The notes under the pieces: model-generated | Databases searched by the model: none | The model's input: only the letters and a program-made list of their open reading frames with translations | Told to the model about the DNA's origin: nothing | Shown: positions 24,633 through 34,066 of the stretch, piece after piece | Position numbering within the stretch: the stretch's first letter is position 1 | Layout of the letters: each line of letters begins with the position of its first letter | Made by a program: the position numbers and the translations under genes | Source: Actinomycetota bacterium | GTDB lineage: Bacteria > Actinomycetota > Thermoleophilia > Gaiellales > Gaiellaceae | Length of the DNA stretch: 59,294 nt | Reading direction: 5' to 3' | NCBI GenBank assembly: GCA_013697275.1 | Contig: JACCXC010000020.1 | Span: 1 to 59,294, forward strand

Positions 24633-25352
24633 TCAGGTTCGGCGCCAGGGGCGACGCGCTGGCGTCGGATCCCTGTTGCCCCTCGCGTCCGTCGCGCGTG
24701 CCTGGAAGGTGTGCGCGCCCCGCCTGAGCCCATGGTAGGTCTTCTGGGCCCTGCACGGGGTCCAGGGCCCGCGGTCGAGCTTGCACTCAAACTTCGATCC
24801 GGCTTCGCTGGAGCGCAGGCGGAAGGTGGCGCGCGCTGCCCGTGTCCGTGCTGGGGGCCCGGAGGCGATCGTCGTCTGGGGCGCGGCGGTGTCCAGCGGG
24901 GGATGCGGTGGTGGTGGCGGCGGCAATGGTGGTGGTGGTGGTAGAGGTGGCGGAGGAGACGGTGGCGGAGGTGGCGGAGGTGGCGGTGGAGGTGAAGTCG
25001 GCGGTGACGGGCCAGCGGAGCCCACGGTGAACGACCCGTTGATGTACGAGTGGACGTCACAGCGGTACGTGTACTCCCCCGCGGCCAAGGTCACCGTGAA
25101 GTCGAACGTTCCTTCGCCGGTGACGGGCGTCACCGCCCCGGTGCCGAAGAGATTGAAGTTGTGCACGCTCGAGCTGTCGACCACGCGGAGCGAGTAGGTG
25201 CCCGGAGCAAGGTTCGTCACGGCGGTGCCGTCGGCGCGCACCAATCCGATCGCGCCGGCGTCGTCGATCGCGCCGAGAAGGTCCTGCCCGCTTGCAGGGC
25301 CAGCCCCGAGGAGCCAGGCGAACACGGCGAAGGCCGCGAGAACGGATCGCAC
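24633..25352 (-). CDS. Secreted cupredoxin-like protein with polyproline linker
   Basis: A 239-residue exported protein: signal peptide (LAAFAVFAWLLGAGPASGQ), a cupredoxin-like domain (about 30-115) with His64 (SVHNFNL), Cys98 and His101 (YRCDVHSY), a polyproline linker (about 117-150) and a C-terminal Ig-like module (APQTTIASGPP...FECKLDRGPWTPC...HTFQARATDARGN). The axial methionine expected shortly after His101 is not obvious (YINGS there), so copper binding is uncertain. The linker is encoded by a GGT/GGC-rich tract (about 24905-25000) prone to length change. It interrupts the plus-strand yebC-ruvC series. Confidence 0.78.
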   Translation of the reverse strand: MRSVLAAFAVFAWLLGAGPASGQDLLGAIDDAGAIGLVRADGTAVTNLAPGTYSLRVVDSSSVHNFNLFGTGAVTPVTGEGTFDFTVTLAAGEYTYRCDVHSYINGSFTVGSAGPSPPTSPPPPPPPPPPPSPPPPLPPPPPLPPPPPPHPPLDTAAPQTTIASGPPARTRAARATFRLRSSEAGSKFECKLDRGPWTPCRAQKTYHGLRRGAHTFQARATDARGNRDPTPARRPWRRT

Positions 25353-25410
25353 GCCTCTCTGTACGGGTCCCGGCCGGCGATCGGATTGGAGGAACGTCCG
25401 GGTTCGCCCC

Positions 25411-25416
25411 TAACCT
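25411..25416 (+). promoter_or_regulatory. -10 box (TAACCT) of ruvC
   Basis: TAACCT plus 6 nt precedes the GTG at 25423. Confidence 0.4.
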
Positions 25417-25422
25417 CGACCC

Positions 25423-25917
25423 GTGAAGGTCCTCGGTATCGACCCGGGCACAGCAGCATGCGGATACGGCATCGTCACTGCAAACGGCGGCCGCCTCAGC
25501 GCGGTCGATCATGGCTGGTGGAAGACACATGCGCGCGAGGCGCCCGAACGGCGGCTCAAGCAGATTCACGACGAGGTGGCGGCGTTGATCGCCGAGCACG
25601 ATCCGGACGCCGTCGTCCTCGAAGAGTCCTACGTGGGCGCAGACGCCCGCATCGCGCTCTTCGTCGGCCAGGCCCGCGGCGCCGTGCTCGTCGCCTGCGC
25701 GTCTGCTGAGGTGGCCTGTGCCGAGTATGCACCCGCGACGGTCAAGAAGACCGTCTGCGGTTACGGGCGCGCCGAGAAGGACCAGGTCGGGCGGATGGTG
25801 AAGGCGATTCTCGGCCTGCCCGAGGTGCCCGCGCCCGACCACGCCGCCGATGCCCTCGCGGTCGCGATCTGCCACGCACTCGCCTCGCCGCTCCAGCGCT
25901 TGGCGGTGGCACGGTGA
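25423..25917 (+). CDS. ruvC: Crossover junction endodeoxyribonuclease RuvC
   Basis: A 164-residue Holliday-junction resolvase. Acidic active-site residues are in VLGIDPGTAACGYG, VVLEESYVG, and PDHAADALAVAICH. It cuts junctions moved by RuvAB. The GTG start is preceded by a leaderless-type box. It overlaps ruvA by 4 nt, the first step of a tight ruvCAB operon. Confidence 0.95.
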   Translation: MKVLGIDPGTAACGYGIVTANGGRLSAVDHGWWKTHAREAPERRLKQIHDEVAALIAEHDPDAVVLEESYVGADARIALFVGQARGAVLVACASAEVACAEYAPATVKKTVCGYGRAEKDQVGRMVKAILGLPEVPAPDHAADALAVAICHALASPLQRLAVAR

Positions 25918-26483
25918 TCGCCAGGCTCCGCGGCCGTCCGGTCGTCTGGGATGCCGGCGGGCTCGTCCTCGACGTCGGCGGGGTCGGCTACCGCCTTCTT
26001 GCGACCCCGACCGCTGTGCGGAAGGCGGAGGGCCGCGACGAGGTCGCGCTCGAGACGCACCTCCACGTCCGCGAGGATGCGATGCAGCTCTTCGGCTTCG
26101 CCGACGGCAATGAGCGTGAGCTCTTCGAGCAGCTTCTGGCCGTGTCGGGCGTCGGCCCCAAGGTCGCGCTGGCAATCGTCTCCGGCTACTCACCGGCCGA
26201 GCTCCGGCGCGCGATCGTGCGTGAGGACGCTGCCCTCTTCGAGACGATCCCGGGCATCGGGCGAAAGACGGCGCAACGCGTCGTCCTCGAGCTGAAGGAG
26301 AAGATCACGCAGCTGGTCGCCGTCTCGGACTCGACGCCGGGCGAGCCGGACACGCACGTCGTCGCTCGTGACGCCCTGGTCGAGCTCGGCTACTCGGTCA
26401 GCGAGGCCGAGCAGCGTCTCGCCTCGACCGACCCGAACCTGCCGGCGGCTGAGCGAGTCCGTGAGGCTCTCAGGGCGGCATGA
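25914..26483 (+). CDS. ruvA: Holliday junction branch migration protein RuvA
   Basis: A 189-residue protein with N-terminal OB domain ([28 protein letters not shown] begins it), tandem helix-hairpin-helix motifs ([21 protein letters not shown]) and a C-terminal RuvB-binding domain ([16 protein letters not shown]). The GTG start overlaps ruvC by 4 nt; the end overlaps ruvB by 4 nt. Confidence 0.96.
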   Translation: MIARLRGRPVVWDAGGLVLDVGGVGYRLLATPTAVRKAEGRDEVALETHLHVREDAMQLFGFADGNERELFEQLLAVSGVGPKVALAIVSGYSPAELRRAIVREDAALFETIPGIGRKTAQRVVLELKEKITQLVAVSDSTPGEPDTHVVARDALVELGYSVSEAEQRLASTDPNLPAAERVREALRAA

Positions 26484-27496
26484 GCGCGCCGGAACATGTG
26501 ACCGCCCCCGTCCTCGCACCCGAGGACGACGAGCTCGAGCGCTCCCTCAGGCCGCGCCGCCTCGAAGATTTCGTCGGCCAAGAGCGGGTAAAGGAGCAGC
26601 TCTCGATCGCGCTTGACGCGGCCAAAGGCAGGGGGGAAGCGCTCGACCACGTGCTCCTCGCCGGCCCGCCCGGCCTGGGGAAGACGAGCCTCGCGTACAT
26701 CGTGCGAGAGGAGCTCGGCGTCGGGATCCGCACGGTCGCAGGCCCCGCGCTCGAGCGAAAGGGCGACATGGCCGCGATCCTCACCTCGCTCGAGGAGCGC
26801 GACGTCCTCTTCGTCGACGAGATCCACCGGTTGAACCGGGCTGTCGAGGAGATCCTCTACCCGGCGCTGGAGGATTTCCGGCTCGACATCATCGTCGGGC
26901 AGGGCCCCGCCGCGCGGACGCTGACGCTCGACCTCCCGCACTTCACGCTCGTGGGGGCGACGACGCGCACGGGTCTCCTGACGACGCCGCTTCGCGACCG
27001 CTTCGGAATCACCTACCGCCTCGACCTGTACACCGGGGAGGAGCTCGGGCGCATCGTGCGGCGCTCGGCCCGCATCCTGGGCGTCGAAACCGCCGAGAAG
27101 GCCGCGGAGGAGATCGCCCGCCGGGCCCGCGGAACGCCCCGCGTGGCGAACCGGATTCTGCGGCGGGTGCGGGACGTCGCTGAGGTGCGCTACGACGGCG
27201 TCGTCACGCTGGACGTGGCACGCGAGGCGCTCGCCCTCCTCGAAGTGGATGCCGAGGGGCTCGAGCGGATCGACCGCGAGCTGCTCGGCGCGATTGCGCA
27301 CAAGTTCGGCGGCGGGCCGGTCGGCCTCTCCACGCTCGCCGTCACGCTCGGCGAGGAGCCCGAGACGATCGAGGACGTCTACGAGCCGTACCTGCTGCAG
27401 CTCGGCCTGATCCAGCGCACGCCGCGCGGGCGTACGCTGACCGAGCGCGGCCGCGCCCGCGCGGGAGCCTTACGGCCGGACGCTGCGCTCTTCTAG
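26480..27496 (+). CDS. ruvB: Holliday junction ATP-dependent DNA helicase RuvB
   Basis: A 338-residue AAA+ motor: [19 protein letters not shown], Walker [11 protein letters not shown], Walker [13 protein letters not shown], sensor 1 [18 protein letters not shown], and a C-terminal winged helix ([14 protein letters not shown]). It drives branch migration with RuvA. The stop codon shares three bases with the stop of the opposite-strand DUF3096 gene. Confidence 0.97.
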   Translation: MSAPEHVTAPVLAPEDDELERSLRPRRLEDFVGQERVKEQLSIALDAAKGRGEALDHVLLAGPPGLGKTSLAYIVREELGVGIRTVAGPALERKGDMAAILTSLEERDVLFVDEIHRLNRAVEEILYPALEDFRLDIIVGQGPAARTLTLDLPHFTLVGATTRTGLLTTPLRDRFGITYRLDLYTGEELGRIVRRSARILGVETAEKAAEEIARRARGTPRVANRILRRVRDVAEVRYDGVVTLDVAREALALLEVDAEGLERIDRELLGAIAHKFGGGPVGLSTLAVTLGEEPETIEDVYEPYLLQLGLIQRTPRGRTLTERGRARAGALRPDAALF

Positions 27497-27684
27497 TCGA
27501 GCGCGGCGATGATCCAGAGGGCCCCGACGACGATCAGGTACGCCGCGACGATGTAGTTCAGCAGCCGCGGGCGGACGAGGATCAGGATCCCGAGGCCGAG
27601 CGAGACGAGCCCGGCGATGAGCACGGGTGTGTCCCTTGGAGTGTCGGGCTGCGGTACCTGGCCAACGAGCGACGTGAGGTCCAT
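27493..27684 (-). CDS. Small DUF3096-like membrane protein
   Basis: A 63-residue protein with two membrane segments ([16 protein letters not shown] and [19 protein letters not shown]) separated by RPR, the pattern of DUF3096 proteins of unknown function. AAGGAG lies 6 nt before the ATG. It is convergent with ruvB (overlapping stops, CTAG). Confidence 0.75.
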   Translation of the reverse strand: MDLTSLVGQVPQPDTPRDTPVLIAGLVSLGLGILILVRPRLLNYIVAAYLIVVGALWIIAALD

Positions 27685-27711
27685 CTGAACTCCTTCCGTG
27701 GTGGTTGGTGC

Positions 27712-28131
27712 CTAGCCGAGCTGCACCGAGCCGTCGGGCGCGAGATCCCAGTGCGGATTGTGGGCGACCTCCCACGGGTGCCCGTCCGGATCGTGGAAGA
27801 CGCCTGAGTAGCCGCCCCAGAAGGTCGGGGCGGGCTCGCGGGCGATCGACGCGCCCGCGGCACGCGCCTCCTCGATGACCGCGTCGACCGCGGCCGGCGA
27901 GCCGACGTTGTGCGCGAGCGTGACGCCGCCCCAGCCGCCCGAGTCGGAGACGGCGGAGTCCTCGGCGAGCTTGGTGCGTTCCCAGAGCGCGACGACCGCG
28001 CCGCCGGCCTGGAAGAAGACGACCTCGTCGCCGGGCTCTGCCCCCGTCTTCCACCCGAGCGACTGGTAGAAGGCACGGGAGCGAGCTAGGTCGCCGACCC
28101 CGAGCGTCACGAGGCTGAGGCGCTGCTCCAC
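27712..28131 (-). CDS. VOC family (glyoxalase/bleomycin resistance-like) protein
   Basis: A 139-residue vicinal-oxygen-chelate domain: LVTLGVGDLARSRAFYQSLGW, a GDEVVFFQAGGAVVALWE strand region, and YSGVFHDPDGHPWEVAHNP at the end. Members bind a divalent metal and act on varied small molecules; the substrate here is unknown. GTG start. It belongs to a minus-strand run with the GNAT gene, 9 nt apart. Confidence 0.88.
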   Translation of the reverse strand: MEQRLSLVTLGVGDLARSRAFYQSLGWKTGAEPGDEVVFFQAGGAVVALWERTKLAEDSAVSDSGGWGGVTLAHNVGSPAAVDAVIEEARAAGASIAREPAPTFWGGYSGVFHDPDGHPWEVAHNPHWDLAPDGSVQLG

Positions 28132-28140
28132 GGAGCGACT

Positions 28141-28701
28141 CTACGGATCGTCGCGCAGGCGGGCGTACATGAGTCCGTCGGCCCGGCGGCCCTTGAGCTC
28201 GAAGTAACTACGCAGTAGGCCTTCGCGCTGAAAGCCCGCCTTCGCAGCGACGCGTTGCGAAGCCTCGTTCTCCGGCTCGGCCAGGAGCTGAACCCGCGTG
28301 AGACCGAGGTCGTCGAACGCCCAGCCCGAGAGCAGCCGAAGCGCGCGGGTCGCCGCGCCTCGCCCGCGGGCGACGGGGAGCGTCCAGTACCAGATCTGTC
28401 CATTCCCGTCGACGAGGCGAAGCCCGATCGAGCCGAGGAGCTCGTTCGAGGCCGCGTCGGCCACGGCGAAGTTCGCGCGTGCTCCATCGCGCCAGAGCTC
28501 GGCGACCCGCTCGAGCCATGCGCGCACCCATTCCTCCGACTCGAGCTCGGGCAGGTTCGTCAGACGCGGGATGTCGCGGTCGCGCGCCGCGGCGAGGAGC
28601 GCGGGTACGTCGTGCTCTTCGAAGAGGCGCAGGACGATCTCACCATCCGTGAGCGGCGCGAGGGGCCGCTCGATCAGCGGCGGAACTGCAGCCGGTGCCA
28701 C
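28141..28701 (-). CDS. GNAT family N-acetyltransferase (RimJ/RimL-like)
   Basis: A 186-residue acetyltransferase. IERPLAPLTDGEIVLRLF opens the domain, NELLGSIGLRLVDGNGQIWYWTLPVARGRGAATRAL holds the acetyl-CoA loop (ARGRGAAT), and NEASQRVAAKAGFQREGLLRSY is the RimJ-type end. The frame runs on upstream, but GTG 28701 gives the family length and a 28-nt overlap with the upstream gene. The acceptor is unknown. Confidence 0.82.
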   Translation of the reverse strand: MAPAAVPPLIERPLAPLTDGEIVLRLFEEHDVPALLAAARDRDIPRLTNLPELESEEWVRAWLERVAELWRDGARANFAVADAASNELLGSIGLRLVDGNGQIWYWTLPVARGRGAATRALRLLSGWAFDDLGLTRVQLLAEPENEASQRVAAKAGFQREGLLRSYFELKGRRADGLMYARLRDDP

Positions 28702-29129
28702 GACGGCACGGGGGCGAGCTCGAGGAGGGCCCGGCCGCCGTTCGGATCGCGGTAGCCGAAGTCGCCAGTCCGCTCGTCGAAGTTGACCTCGAGCAAGTCC
28801 TCCTTCACGCGGTGATCGAGCCAGGCGCTGCGGAACACGAGCTTGCGGAGCCAGTAGACGAGCGACTCTCCGTTGACGAGCGCGACCCGCTCCCAGTGGC
28901 GGACGAGATAGTCCCCGAGCAGGCTCCGCGGCTCCAGGATGCGCCCCTCGGAAGCGAGCTCGACGAGGTCGTCGGCTTCCTCCTGGTGCACATCGCCCGC
29001 TTCGACCAAGCCGAGCTTCACCGCGGCTGCGCTTACGCGCTGCTCGAAGTCGAGCGTGTTGAACCCGAAGCGGTACCCGAGAAACTCGACGACGTACTCG
29101 TCGCCGGAGACGTAGTTCGTGTCGGGCAC
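28674..29129 (-). CDS. Hypothetical protein
   Basis: A 151-residue protein of unknown function beginning with GTG at 29129 (VPDTNYVSGDEYVVEFLGYRFGFNTLDFEQRVSAA split over the first 35 residues). It has several acidic helices and aromatic-rich segments (DYLVRHWERVALVNGESLVYWL) and ends SWHRLQFRR. No export signal or known motif. A longer frame starts at 29258 but its extra N-terminus looks non-coding. It overlaps the GNAT gene and is divergent from recJ. Confidence 0.6.
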   Translation of the reverse strand: MPDTNYVSGDEYVVEFLGYRFGFNTLDFEQRVSAAAVKLGLVEAGDVHQEEADDLVELASEGRILEPRSLLGDYLVRHWERVALVNGESLVYWLRKLVFRSAWLDHRVKEDLLEVNFDERTGDFGYRDPNGGRALLELAPVPSWHRLQFRR

Positions 29130-29244
29130 GCGTCGAGGATAGCCCGTCACAAGGCTGTGCCAGCTTGGTGTCAAGATCCGTCGGGACGAGTCCTGACCCG
29201 CCCACGAAGGCGACTCCGTCCGACGCGCTCGCCACCGTGAACGC

Positions 29245-31119
29245 ATGTTCGAGGGCACATGGACGATTCGTCCGTGCCCCCGCCAGGAGGTTCGGGCGCT
29301 CGCCCAGGCACTCGGCCTCAGCGAGACGACGGCAAGCGTCCTCGTCCGGCGGGGTCATGGCGACCCTGAGAAGGCACAGGCCTTCCTGGAAGCGGCGGAC
29401 CCCGCGCACGACCCGTTCCTCCTCGGCCAGGTCGAGGAGGCCTGCGCCGCGATCCGGCGGGCAATCGCCGAGCGCCGGCGGATCTGCGTCCACGGGGACT
29501 ACGACGTCGACGGGATCTGCGGCACGGCCCTGGCCGTCACGGTGCTTCGCGGGCTCGGGGCCGACGTGGACTGGCACCTTCCAAGCCGCTTCGAGGAAGG
29601 CTACGGCGTGAGCGGCGCGACTCTCGCCCGCCTCGCTGACGAGGGGTGCGGGCTCGTCCTGACCGTCGACTGCGGGATTACGGCGGTCGACGAGGTCGCC
29701 GAGGCGCGGTCGCGCGGCCTGGAGATCGTCGTCACGGATCACCACCGGCCGGGCGACGTGCTTCCTGCCTGTCCAGTCGTGGCCCCCCGGCCGTCCGCCT
29801 ATCCCTTCCCCGACCTCTGCGGAACGGGCGTCGTGTTCAAGCTCCTGCAGGCGCTCGGCGCAGATGGGCTCGACGAGCACCTCGACCTGGTCGCGCTCGC
29901 CACGGTCGGCGACGTCGTCCCGCTCCTCGACGAGAACCGAGCGCTCGTCACGGCCGGCCTGCGTCGACTTGCGCGCACTACGAAACCCGGGCTGCGCGCC
30001 CTCATGCGAACGGCAGGCGTCGACCCGGCGAGTGTCGACGCTGGGATGCTTGGCTTCCGCCTCGCTCCGCGGATCAACGCCGCAGGCCGCCTCTGCCACC
30101 CGAGGGCGGCGCTGGACTTGCTCCTGACCGATGAGGCCGTTGAGGCCGAGCGGCTCGCGGGCGAGCTCGAGCGGCTGAACCGTGACCGCCAGGCCGTCGA
30201 GGATCGGATTTTACGCGACGCCGTTCGCCAGGTCGCGGAGTGGCCCGAGGATGCCCGGAGCCGTCGCGGGTACGTGATCGCGGGCGAGGACTGGCACCGC
30301 GGAGTGATCGGCATCGTCGCCTCGCGGCTGGTGGAACGGTTCAACCGCCCCGTCGTCCTGCTCGCGCCGGCCGACGAGGGGTGGGTCGGATCGGGCCGTT
30401 CCGTTCCAGCCTTCGACCTGCACGCCGGCCTGGGCGCGTGCGCCGAGCACCTCACGCGCTGGGGTGGGCATCGCGCCGCCGCGGGTGTGTCGCTTCGCGC
30501 CGAGTCCGTCGAGGATTTCCGCGAAGCCTTCGCGGCGCACGCGGACGCCGCGCTCGAAGACGACGAGCTCGCGCCGGTCACGGTCGCGGATGCCCTGGTC
30601 GACGGCCGGGAGCTGACGCTCGATCTCTGCGAGGAGCTCGAGCGACTCGGCCCGTTCGGGCTCGGCAATCCGGGCGTGATCCTCCTGGCCGTGGCTTGCC
30701 AGCTCTCGGAACTCGGTGCGGTCGGCGACGGAAAGCACCTGAAGCTCGCCGTGACGGCGAACGGCGCGCGCTCCGGCGCGATCGCATTCGGACAGGGAGA
30801 GCGCCTCGACCGGTACCGGAGCTCCTCGCGCTTCGACGTCGCCTTTCGGCTCGACGCGAACCGGTGGAACGGCACCGTCGCGCCGCAGCTCGTCGTCAGG
30901 CGGATCTTCCCGACGCCAGGCCGCTACGACGAGCTGCGGAGTGCTTTGGCCTCAGAATGGAAGGCGGGCCCTGACGGCTGGTCGTCGCGCGGACGGCAGA
31001 TCTTCGAGGAGCTCGGCCTCGTCGACAACCCTTCGGGGCGCCGGAGCCTGGCCGAGTCAGCGACCTTCCGAGCGGCGCTCGCCGAGGCCCTTCCGGAGGC
31101 ACTTCCCGTGGCCGCGTAG
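29245..31119 (+). CDS. recJ: Single-stranded-DNA-specific exonuclease RecJ
   Basis: A 624-residue DHH-family 5'-3' exonuclease: CVHGDYDVDGICG, VLTVDCGIT, VVTDHHRPG (the DHH motif), LDLVALATVGDVVPL, then DHHA1 region with GGHRAAAGVSL and an OB-like C-terminal part (RWNGTVAPQLVVRRI). It works in recombination repair, like the ruv genes upstream. ATG at 29245. Confidence 0.94.
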   Translation: MFEGTWTIRPCPRQEVRALAQALGLSETTASVLVRRGHGDPEKAQAFLEAADPAHDPFLLGQVEEACAAIRRAIAERRRICVHGDYDVDGICGTALAVTVLRGLGADVDWHLPSRFEEGYGVSGATLARLADEGCGLVLTVDCGITAVDEVAEARSRGLEIVVTDHHRPGDVLPACPVVAPRPSAYPFPDLCGTGVVFKLLQALGADGLDEHLDLVALATVGDVVPLLDENRALVTAGLRRLARTTKPGLRALMRTAGVDPASVDAGMLGFRLAPRINAAGRLCHPRAALDLLLTDEAVEAERLAGELERLNRDRQAVEDRILRDAVRQVAEWPEDARSRRGYVIAGEDWHRGVIGIVASRLVERFNRPVVLLAPADEGWVGSGRSVPAFDLHAGLGACAEHLTRWGGHRAAAGVSLRAESVEDFREAFAAHADAALEDDELAPVTVADALVDGRELTLDLCEELERLGPFGLGNPGVILLAVACQLSELGAVGDGKHLKLAVTANGARSGAIAFGQGERLDRYRSSSRFDVAFRLDANRWNGTVAPQLVVRRIFPTPGRYDELRSALASEWKAGPDGWSSRGRQIFEELGLVDNPSGRRSLAESATFRAALAEALPEALPVAA

Positions 31120-31157
31120 CGCCTCGTCGCGGTCCGGGCGCCGCGGGGGGCCGGGGC

Positions 31158-31163
31158 TACAAT
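31158..31163 (+). promoter_or_regulatory. -10 box (TACAAT) of relA
   Basis: TACAAT plus 6 nt precedes the ATG at 31170; this is the closest match to the TATAAT consensus among the leaderless candidates here. Confidence 0.5.
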
Positions 31164-31169
31164 CAGAGC

Positions 31170-33383
31170 ATGAGCCAGGTGGTTCAGGCAGGACCGGCCG
31201 GGCGTCATCGCGACGATCTCGAGCGGCTGCTCGCCCTCGTCTCGGAGTACAACCCTGAGTTGGACCGCGAGTTGCTCGAGCGCGCGTTCGTCGTCTCGAG
31301 CGAGGCGCACGAAGGACAGCAGCGGCGGAGCGGGGAGGACTTCGTGCACCACCCGCTCGGGGTCGCACGGATCCTCGCCGAGCTTCGCCAGGACGACGAG
31401 ACGATCGCGGCCGCGCTCCTCCACGACGTCGTCGAGGACACGCGCGCGACGATCGAGGACGTCCGCGCCGAGTTCGGCGAGGAGATCGCGCAGCTCGTCG
31501 AAGGCGTCACGAAGCTGACGCGAATCCACTTCCAGAGCCGCGAGCACGCCCAGGCCGAGAACTACCGGAAGATGGTCATGGCGATGGCGCAGGACGAGCG
31601 CGTCATTGTGATCAAGCTCGCAGACCGCCTGCACAACATGCGGACGATCGAGTACCTGGGCAAGCAGAAGCAGCTGCAGAAGGCCCGGGAGACGCTCGAG
31701 GTCTACGCGCCGCTCGCGCACCGCCTGGGAATTCACGCGATCAAGTGGCAGCTCGAGGACCTCGCCTTCGCGACGCTCCACCCGCGCAAGTACGCGGAGA
31801 TCCAGGCGATGGTGAACCAGCGCCGCGCCGACCGCGAGACGTTCATCGCCGAGGCGGGGGAGACCCTCGCGCGCGAGCTCGACAAGGTCGGCATCCCCGC
31901 CGAGATCGCCGGGCGGGCGAAGCACTTCTACTCCATCTACGACAAAATGGCCAAGCGCGGGAAGGAGTTCAACGAGATCTACGACCTGACCGCGATGCGC
32001 GTCACCGTGGAGCGCGAGGGCAAGGAGGGTGAGCGCGATCTCTACGGCGCGCTCGGGATCATCCACTCGCTCTGGAAGCCGATGCCCGGCCGCTTCAAGG
32101 ACTACGTGGCGATGCCGCGGCTGAACCTCTACCGCTCGCTGCACACGACGGTGATCGGGTCCGAAGGTCGCCCGCTCGAGATCCAGCTCCGGACGCGCGA
32201 GATGCACGAGACCGCCGAGTACGGGATCGCTGCACACTGGCTCTACAAGGGGCGGAGCGGCAAGCCGAAGGAGGCCGAGCGGGTCGCGCTCCTCAAGCAG
32301 CTCGCCGACTGGCAGCAGGAGACGGACGAGGACCCGGGCGAGATGCGCCGGGCCTTCCCGGAGCTCGGCTCGGACGAGGTGTACGTCTACACACCGAAGG
32401 GCGAGGTGAAGAGCCTCCCGGCGAGCTCGACGCCGATCGACTTCGCCTACGCCGTCCACACGGACGTCGGCCACCGGACGGTCGGCGCCAAGGTGAACGG
32501 GAGGATCGTCCCCCTCCACTACCAGCTCCAGACCGGCGACTTCGTCGAGATCCTCACGTCACGCCAGGCTGGCCGCGGCCCGTCGCGCGACTGGCTCTCG
32601 CTCGCGAAATCTTCACGAGCGCGAAACAAGATCCGCCAGTGGATCTCGCGCGAGACGCGCGAGGAGACCGAGACGCGCGGCCGCGAGACGCTCGAGTCGG
32701 CGCTGAAGCAGCACAAGCTCCCGTACCGGAAGGTCGCCGGCTCGTCCCTGCTCGCCGAGGTCATCCGCGAGATGGGCTTCAAGAAGGCCGAGGACTTCTA
32801 CCTCGCGCTCGGCTCGGGGAAGCTCCAGGCCTCGCAGGTCGTGAACAAGGTGCTGCAGCGCCTGAAGACGGACGAGGTGGCCGAGGAAGAGCTCGTCCCC
32901 GCCCGACCGAAGGCGCGCCACGCGCTCGAGTCCCAGAACTTCGGGATCTCGGTGGAGGGGCTCGAGGGCGTCCTCGTCCGCCTCGCCAAGTGCTGCACAC
33001 CGGTGCCGGGCGACCCGATCGTCGGCTACATCTCGCTCGGGAAGGGCATCACGATCCACCGCGACGACTGCCCGAACGTCAAGGCGCTCATGAGGAACCC
33101 GGAACGCTTCACGGCGGTCGACTGGGACGGCGGCGCCTCGCAGAGCTTCCGCGTCCAGATCGCGGTCACCTCGTGGGACCGCCCGCGCCTCCTCGAGGAC
33201 GTCGCCCGGACGTTCGCCGAGCACGGCGCGAACATCGTCGAGTACGGCGGGCACGTCGAGGATCAGATGGCCAAGAACTGGTACGTCGTCGAGGTCGGCG
33301 ACGTGAAGGCACTGCGCGCGCTTCTGAACGCCCTTCGGGCGCTCGACTCCGTCTTCGACGCCTTCCGGGTCACGCCGTCCTGA
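31170..33383 (+). CDS. relA: RelA/SpoT-type (p)ppGpp synthetase/hydrolase
   Basis: A 737-residue long RSH protein. It contains the HD hydrolase domain (SGEDFVHHPLGVARIL, ALLHDVVEDT, RLHNMRTIEY), the synthetase domain (KHFYSIYDKM, YDLTAMRV, FKDYVAMPRLNLYRSLHT, EIQLRTREMHETAEYG), TGS (VYTPKGEVKSLP), a zinc-finger-like helical part (KCCTPVPGDPIVGY) and a C-terminal ACT domain. The HD motif is intact, so it is probably bifunctional. It controls the stringent response. Confidence 0.96.
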   Translation: MSQVVQAGPAGRHRDDLERLLALVSEYNPELDRELLERAFVVSSEAHEGQQRRSGEDFVHHPLGVARILAELRQDDETIAAALLHDVVEDTRATIEDVRAEFGEEIAQLVEGVTKLTRIHFQSREHAQAENYRKMVMAMAQDERVIVIKLADRLHNMRTIEYLGKQKQLQKARETLEVYAPLAHRLGIHAIKWQLEDLAFATLHPRKYAEIQAMVNQRRADRETFIAEAGETLARELDKVGIPAEIAGRAKHFYSIYDKMAKRGKEFNEIYDLTAMRVTVEREGKEGERDLYGALGIIHSLWKPMPGRFKDYVAMPRLNLYRSLHTTVIGSEGRPLEIQLRTREMHETAEYGIAAHWLYKGRSGKPKEAERVALLKQLADWQQETDEDPGEMRRAFPELGSDEVYVYTPKGEVKSLPASSTPIDFAYAVHTDVGHRTVGAKVNGRIVPLHYQLQTGDFVEILTSRQAGRGPSRDWLSLAKSSRARNKIRQWISRETREETETRGRETLESALKQHKLPYRKVAGSSLLAEVIREMGFKKAEDFYLALGSGKLQASQVVNKVLQRLKTDEVAEEELVPARPKARHALESQNFGISVEGLEGVLVRLAKCCTPVPGDPIVGYISLGKGITIHRDDCPNVKALMRNPERFTAVDWDGGASQSFRVQIAVTSWDRPRLLEDVARTFAEHGANIVEYGGHVEDQMAKNWYVVEVGDVKALRALLNALRALDSVFDAFRVTPS

Positions 33384-34066
33384 CGGACGAGCGGACGCTC
33401 GCGTTCCTCCGCGAGCTCGAGCGCGCGGACGAGGCCGCCGCCGCGGTGCTCGCTGAGCTGGACGAGCTTGCGCGCGAGGCCGAGCGGATCGGAACCCGGG
33501 CGGAAGAACTCGAAAGGGGCCGCCGTGAGCTACCCGCCCAGCTCGAAGCTGCGAAAGCGGCCTGCGAAGAGGCAGAGGCGGCGGCAGAGGACCGACAAGG
33601 GATCGTGAGTCGGGTCGAATCGACGCTCACCGAGGCGGAGCAGAGGGGCGACGGCGATCGGGTCGTGGCGATCCGCCGAGACGCAACGCGCGCCCATGAC
33701 CACGCCCGAATGGCGGAGCAACGCCTGAACGCCGCGCGGGCCGAGGAGCAGCGACTGTCGGACGAGGCGGACCGCGCGGAGCGGGATCGATCCGACCTCG
33801 TCGAGCGCGCGCGGGAGATCGCGAGAGCCCTCCGGGAGCGCCCCGGTCTCACCGACCAGGCGGGCCTGGAGCCGGCCGATGATCTCGCCGAGCTGGGCCG
33901 CTGGACGACCGAGGCCAGGGCGGCGCTGTTCGTGGCGCGGGGTCAACTCGCGACCCAGCGTGAGCAGCTGATCCGCCAGGCCAATGAGCTGGGAGCCGCA
34001 GTGCTCGGAGAGCCGCTCTCCGCTTCGAGCGCCGCGGTCGTCGCGCGTCGCGTCGAGTCCCGTTAG
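33380..34066 (+). CDS. Coiled-coil protein of unknown function, probable CTG start
   Basis: A 228-residue, almost wholly helical coiled-coil protein rich in Glu, Ala and Arg (ELERADEAAAAVLAELDELAREAERI and similar up to the end). No membrane segment. The most natural start is CTG 33380, which overlaps the relA stop as CTGA; no ATG is nearby, the frame runs open far upstream within relA, and the next GTG (33447) would cut into the coiled coil. I do not recognise a family. The relation to relA is positional only. Confidence 0.55.
   Translation: MTDERTLAFLRELERADEAAAAVLAELDELAREAERIGTRAEELERGRRELPAQLEAAKAACEEAEAAAEDRQGIVSRVESTLTEAEQRGDGDRVVAIRRDATRAHDHARMAEQRLNAARAEEQRLSDEADRAERDRSDLVERAREIARALRERPGLTDQAGLEPADDLAELGRWTTEARAALFVARGQLATQREQLIRQANELGAAVLGEPLSASSAAVVARRVESR

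Noticed and set aside
24905-25000. GGT/GGC-rich tract as a possible CRISPR or satellite array
   Set aside because: It is the codon-level repeat that encodes the polyproline linker on the minus strand; there are no spacers. No CRISPR array was seen anywhere in the window.
25391-25407. GAAC...GTTC near ruvC as a possible LexA box
   Set aside because: The half-sites are 6 nt apart instead of 4 and the outer bases do not match; the LysM box at 45455 shows what a good site looks like here.
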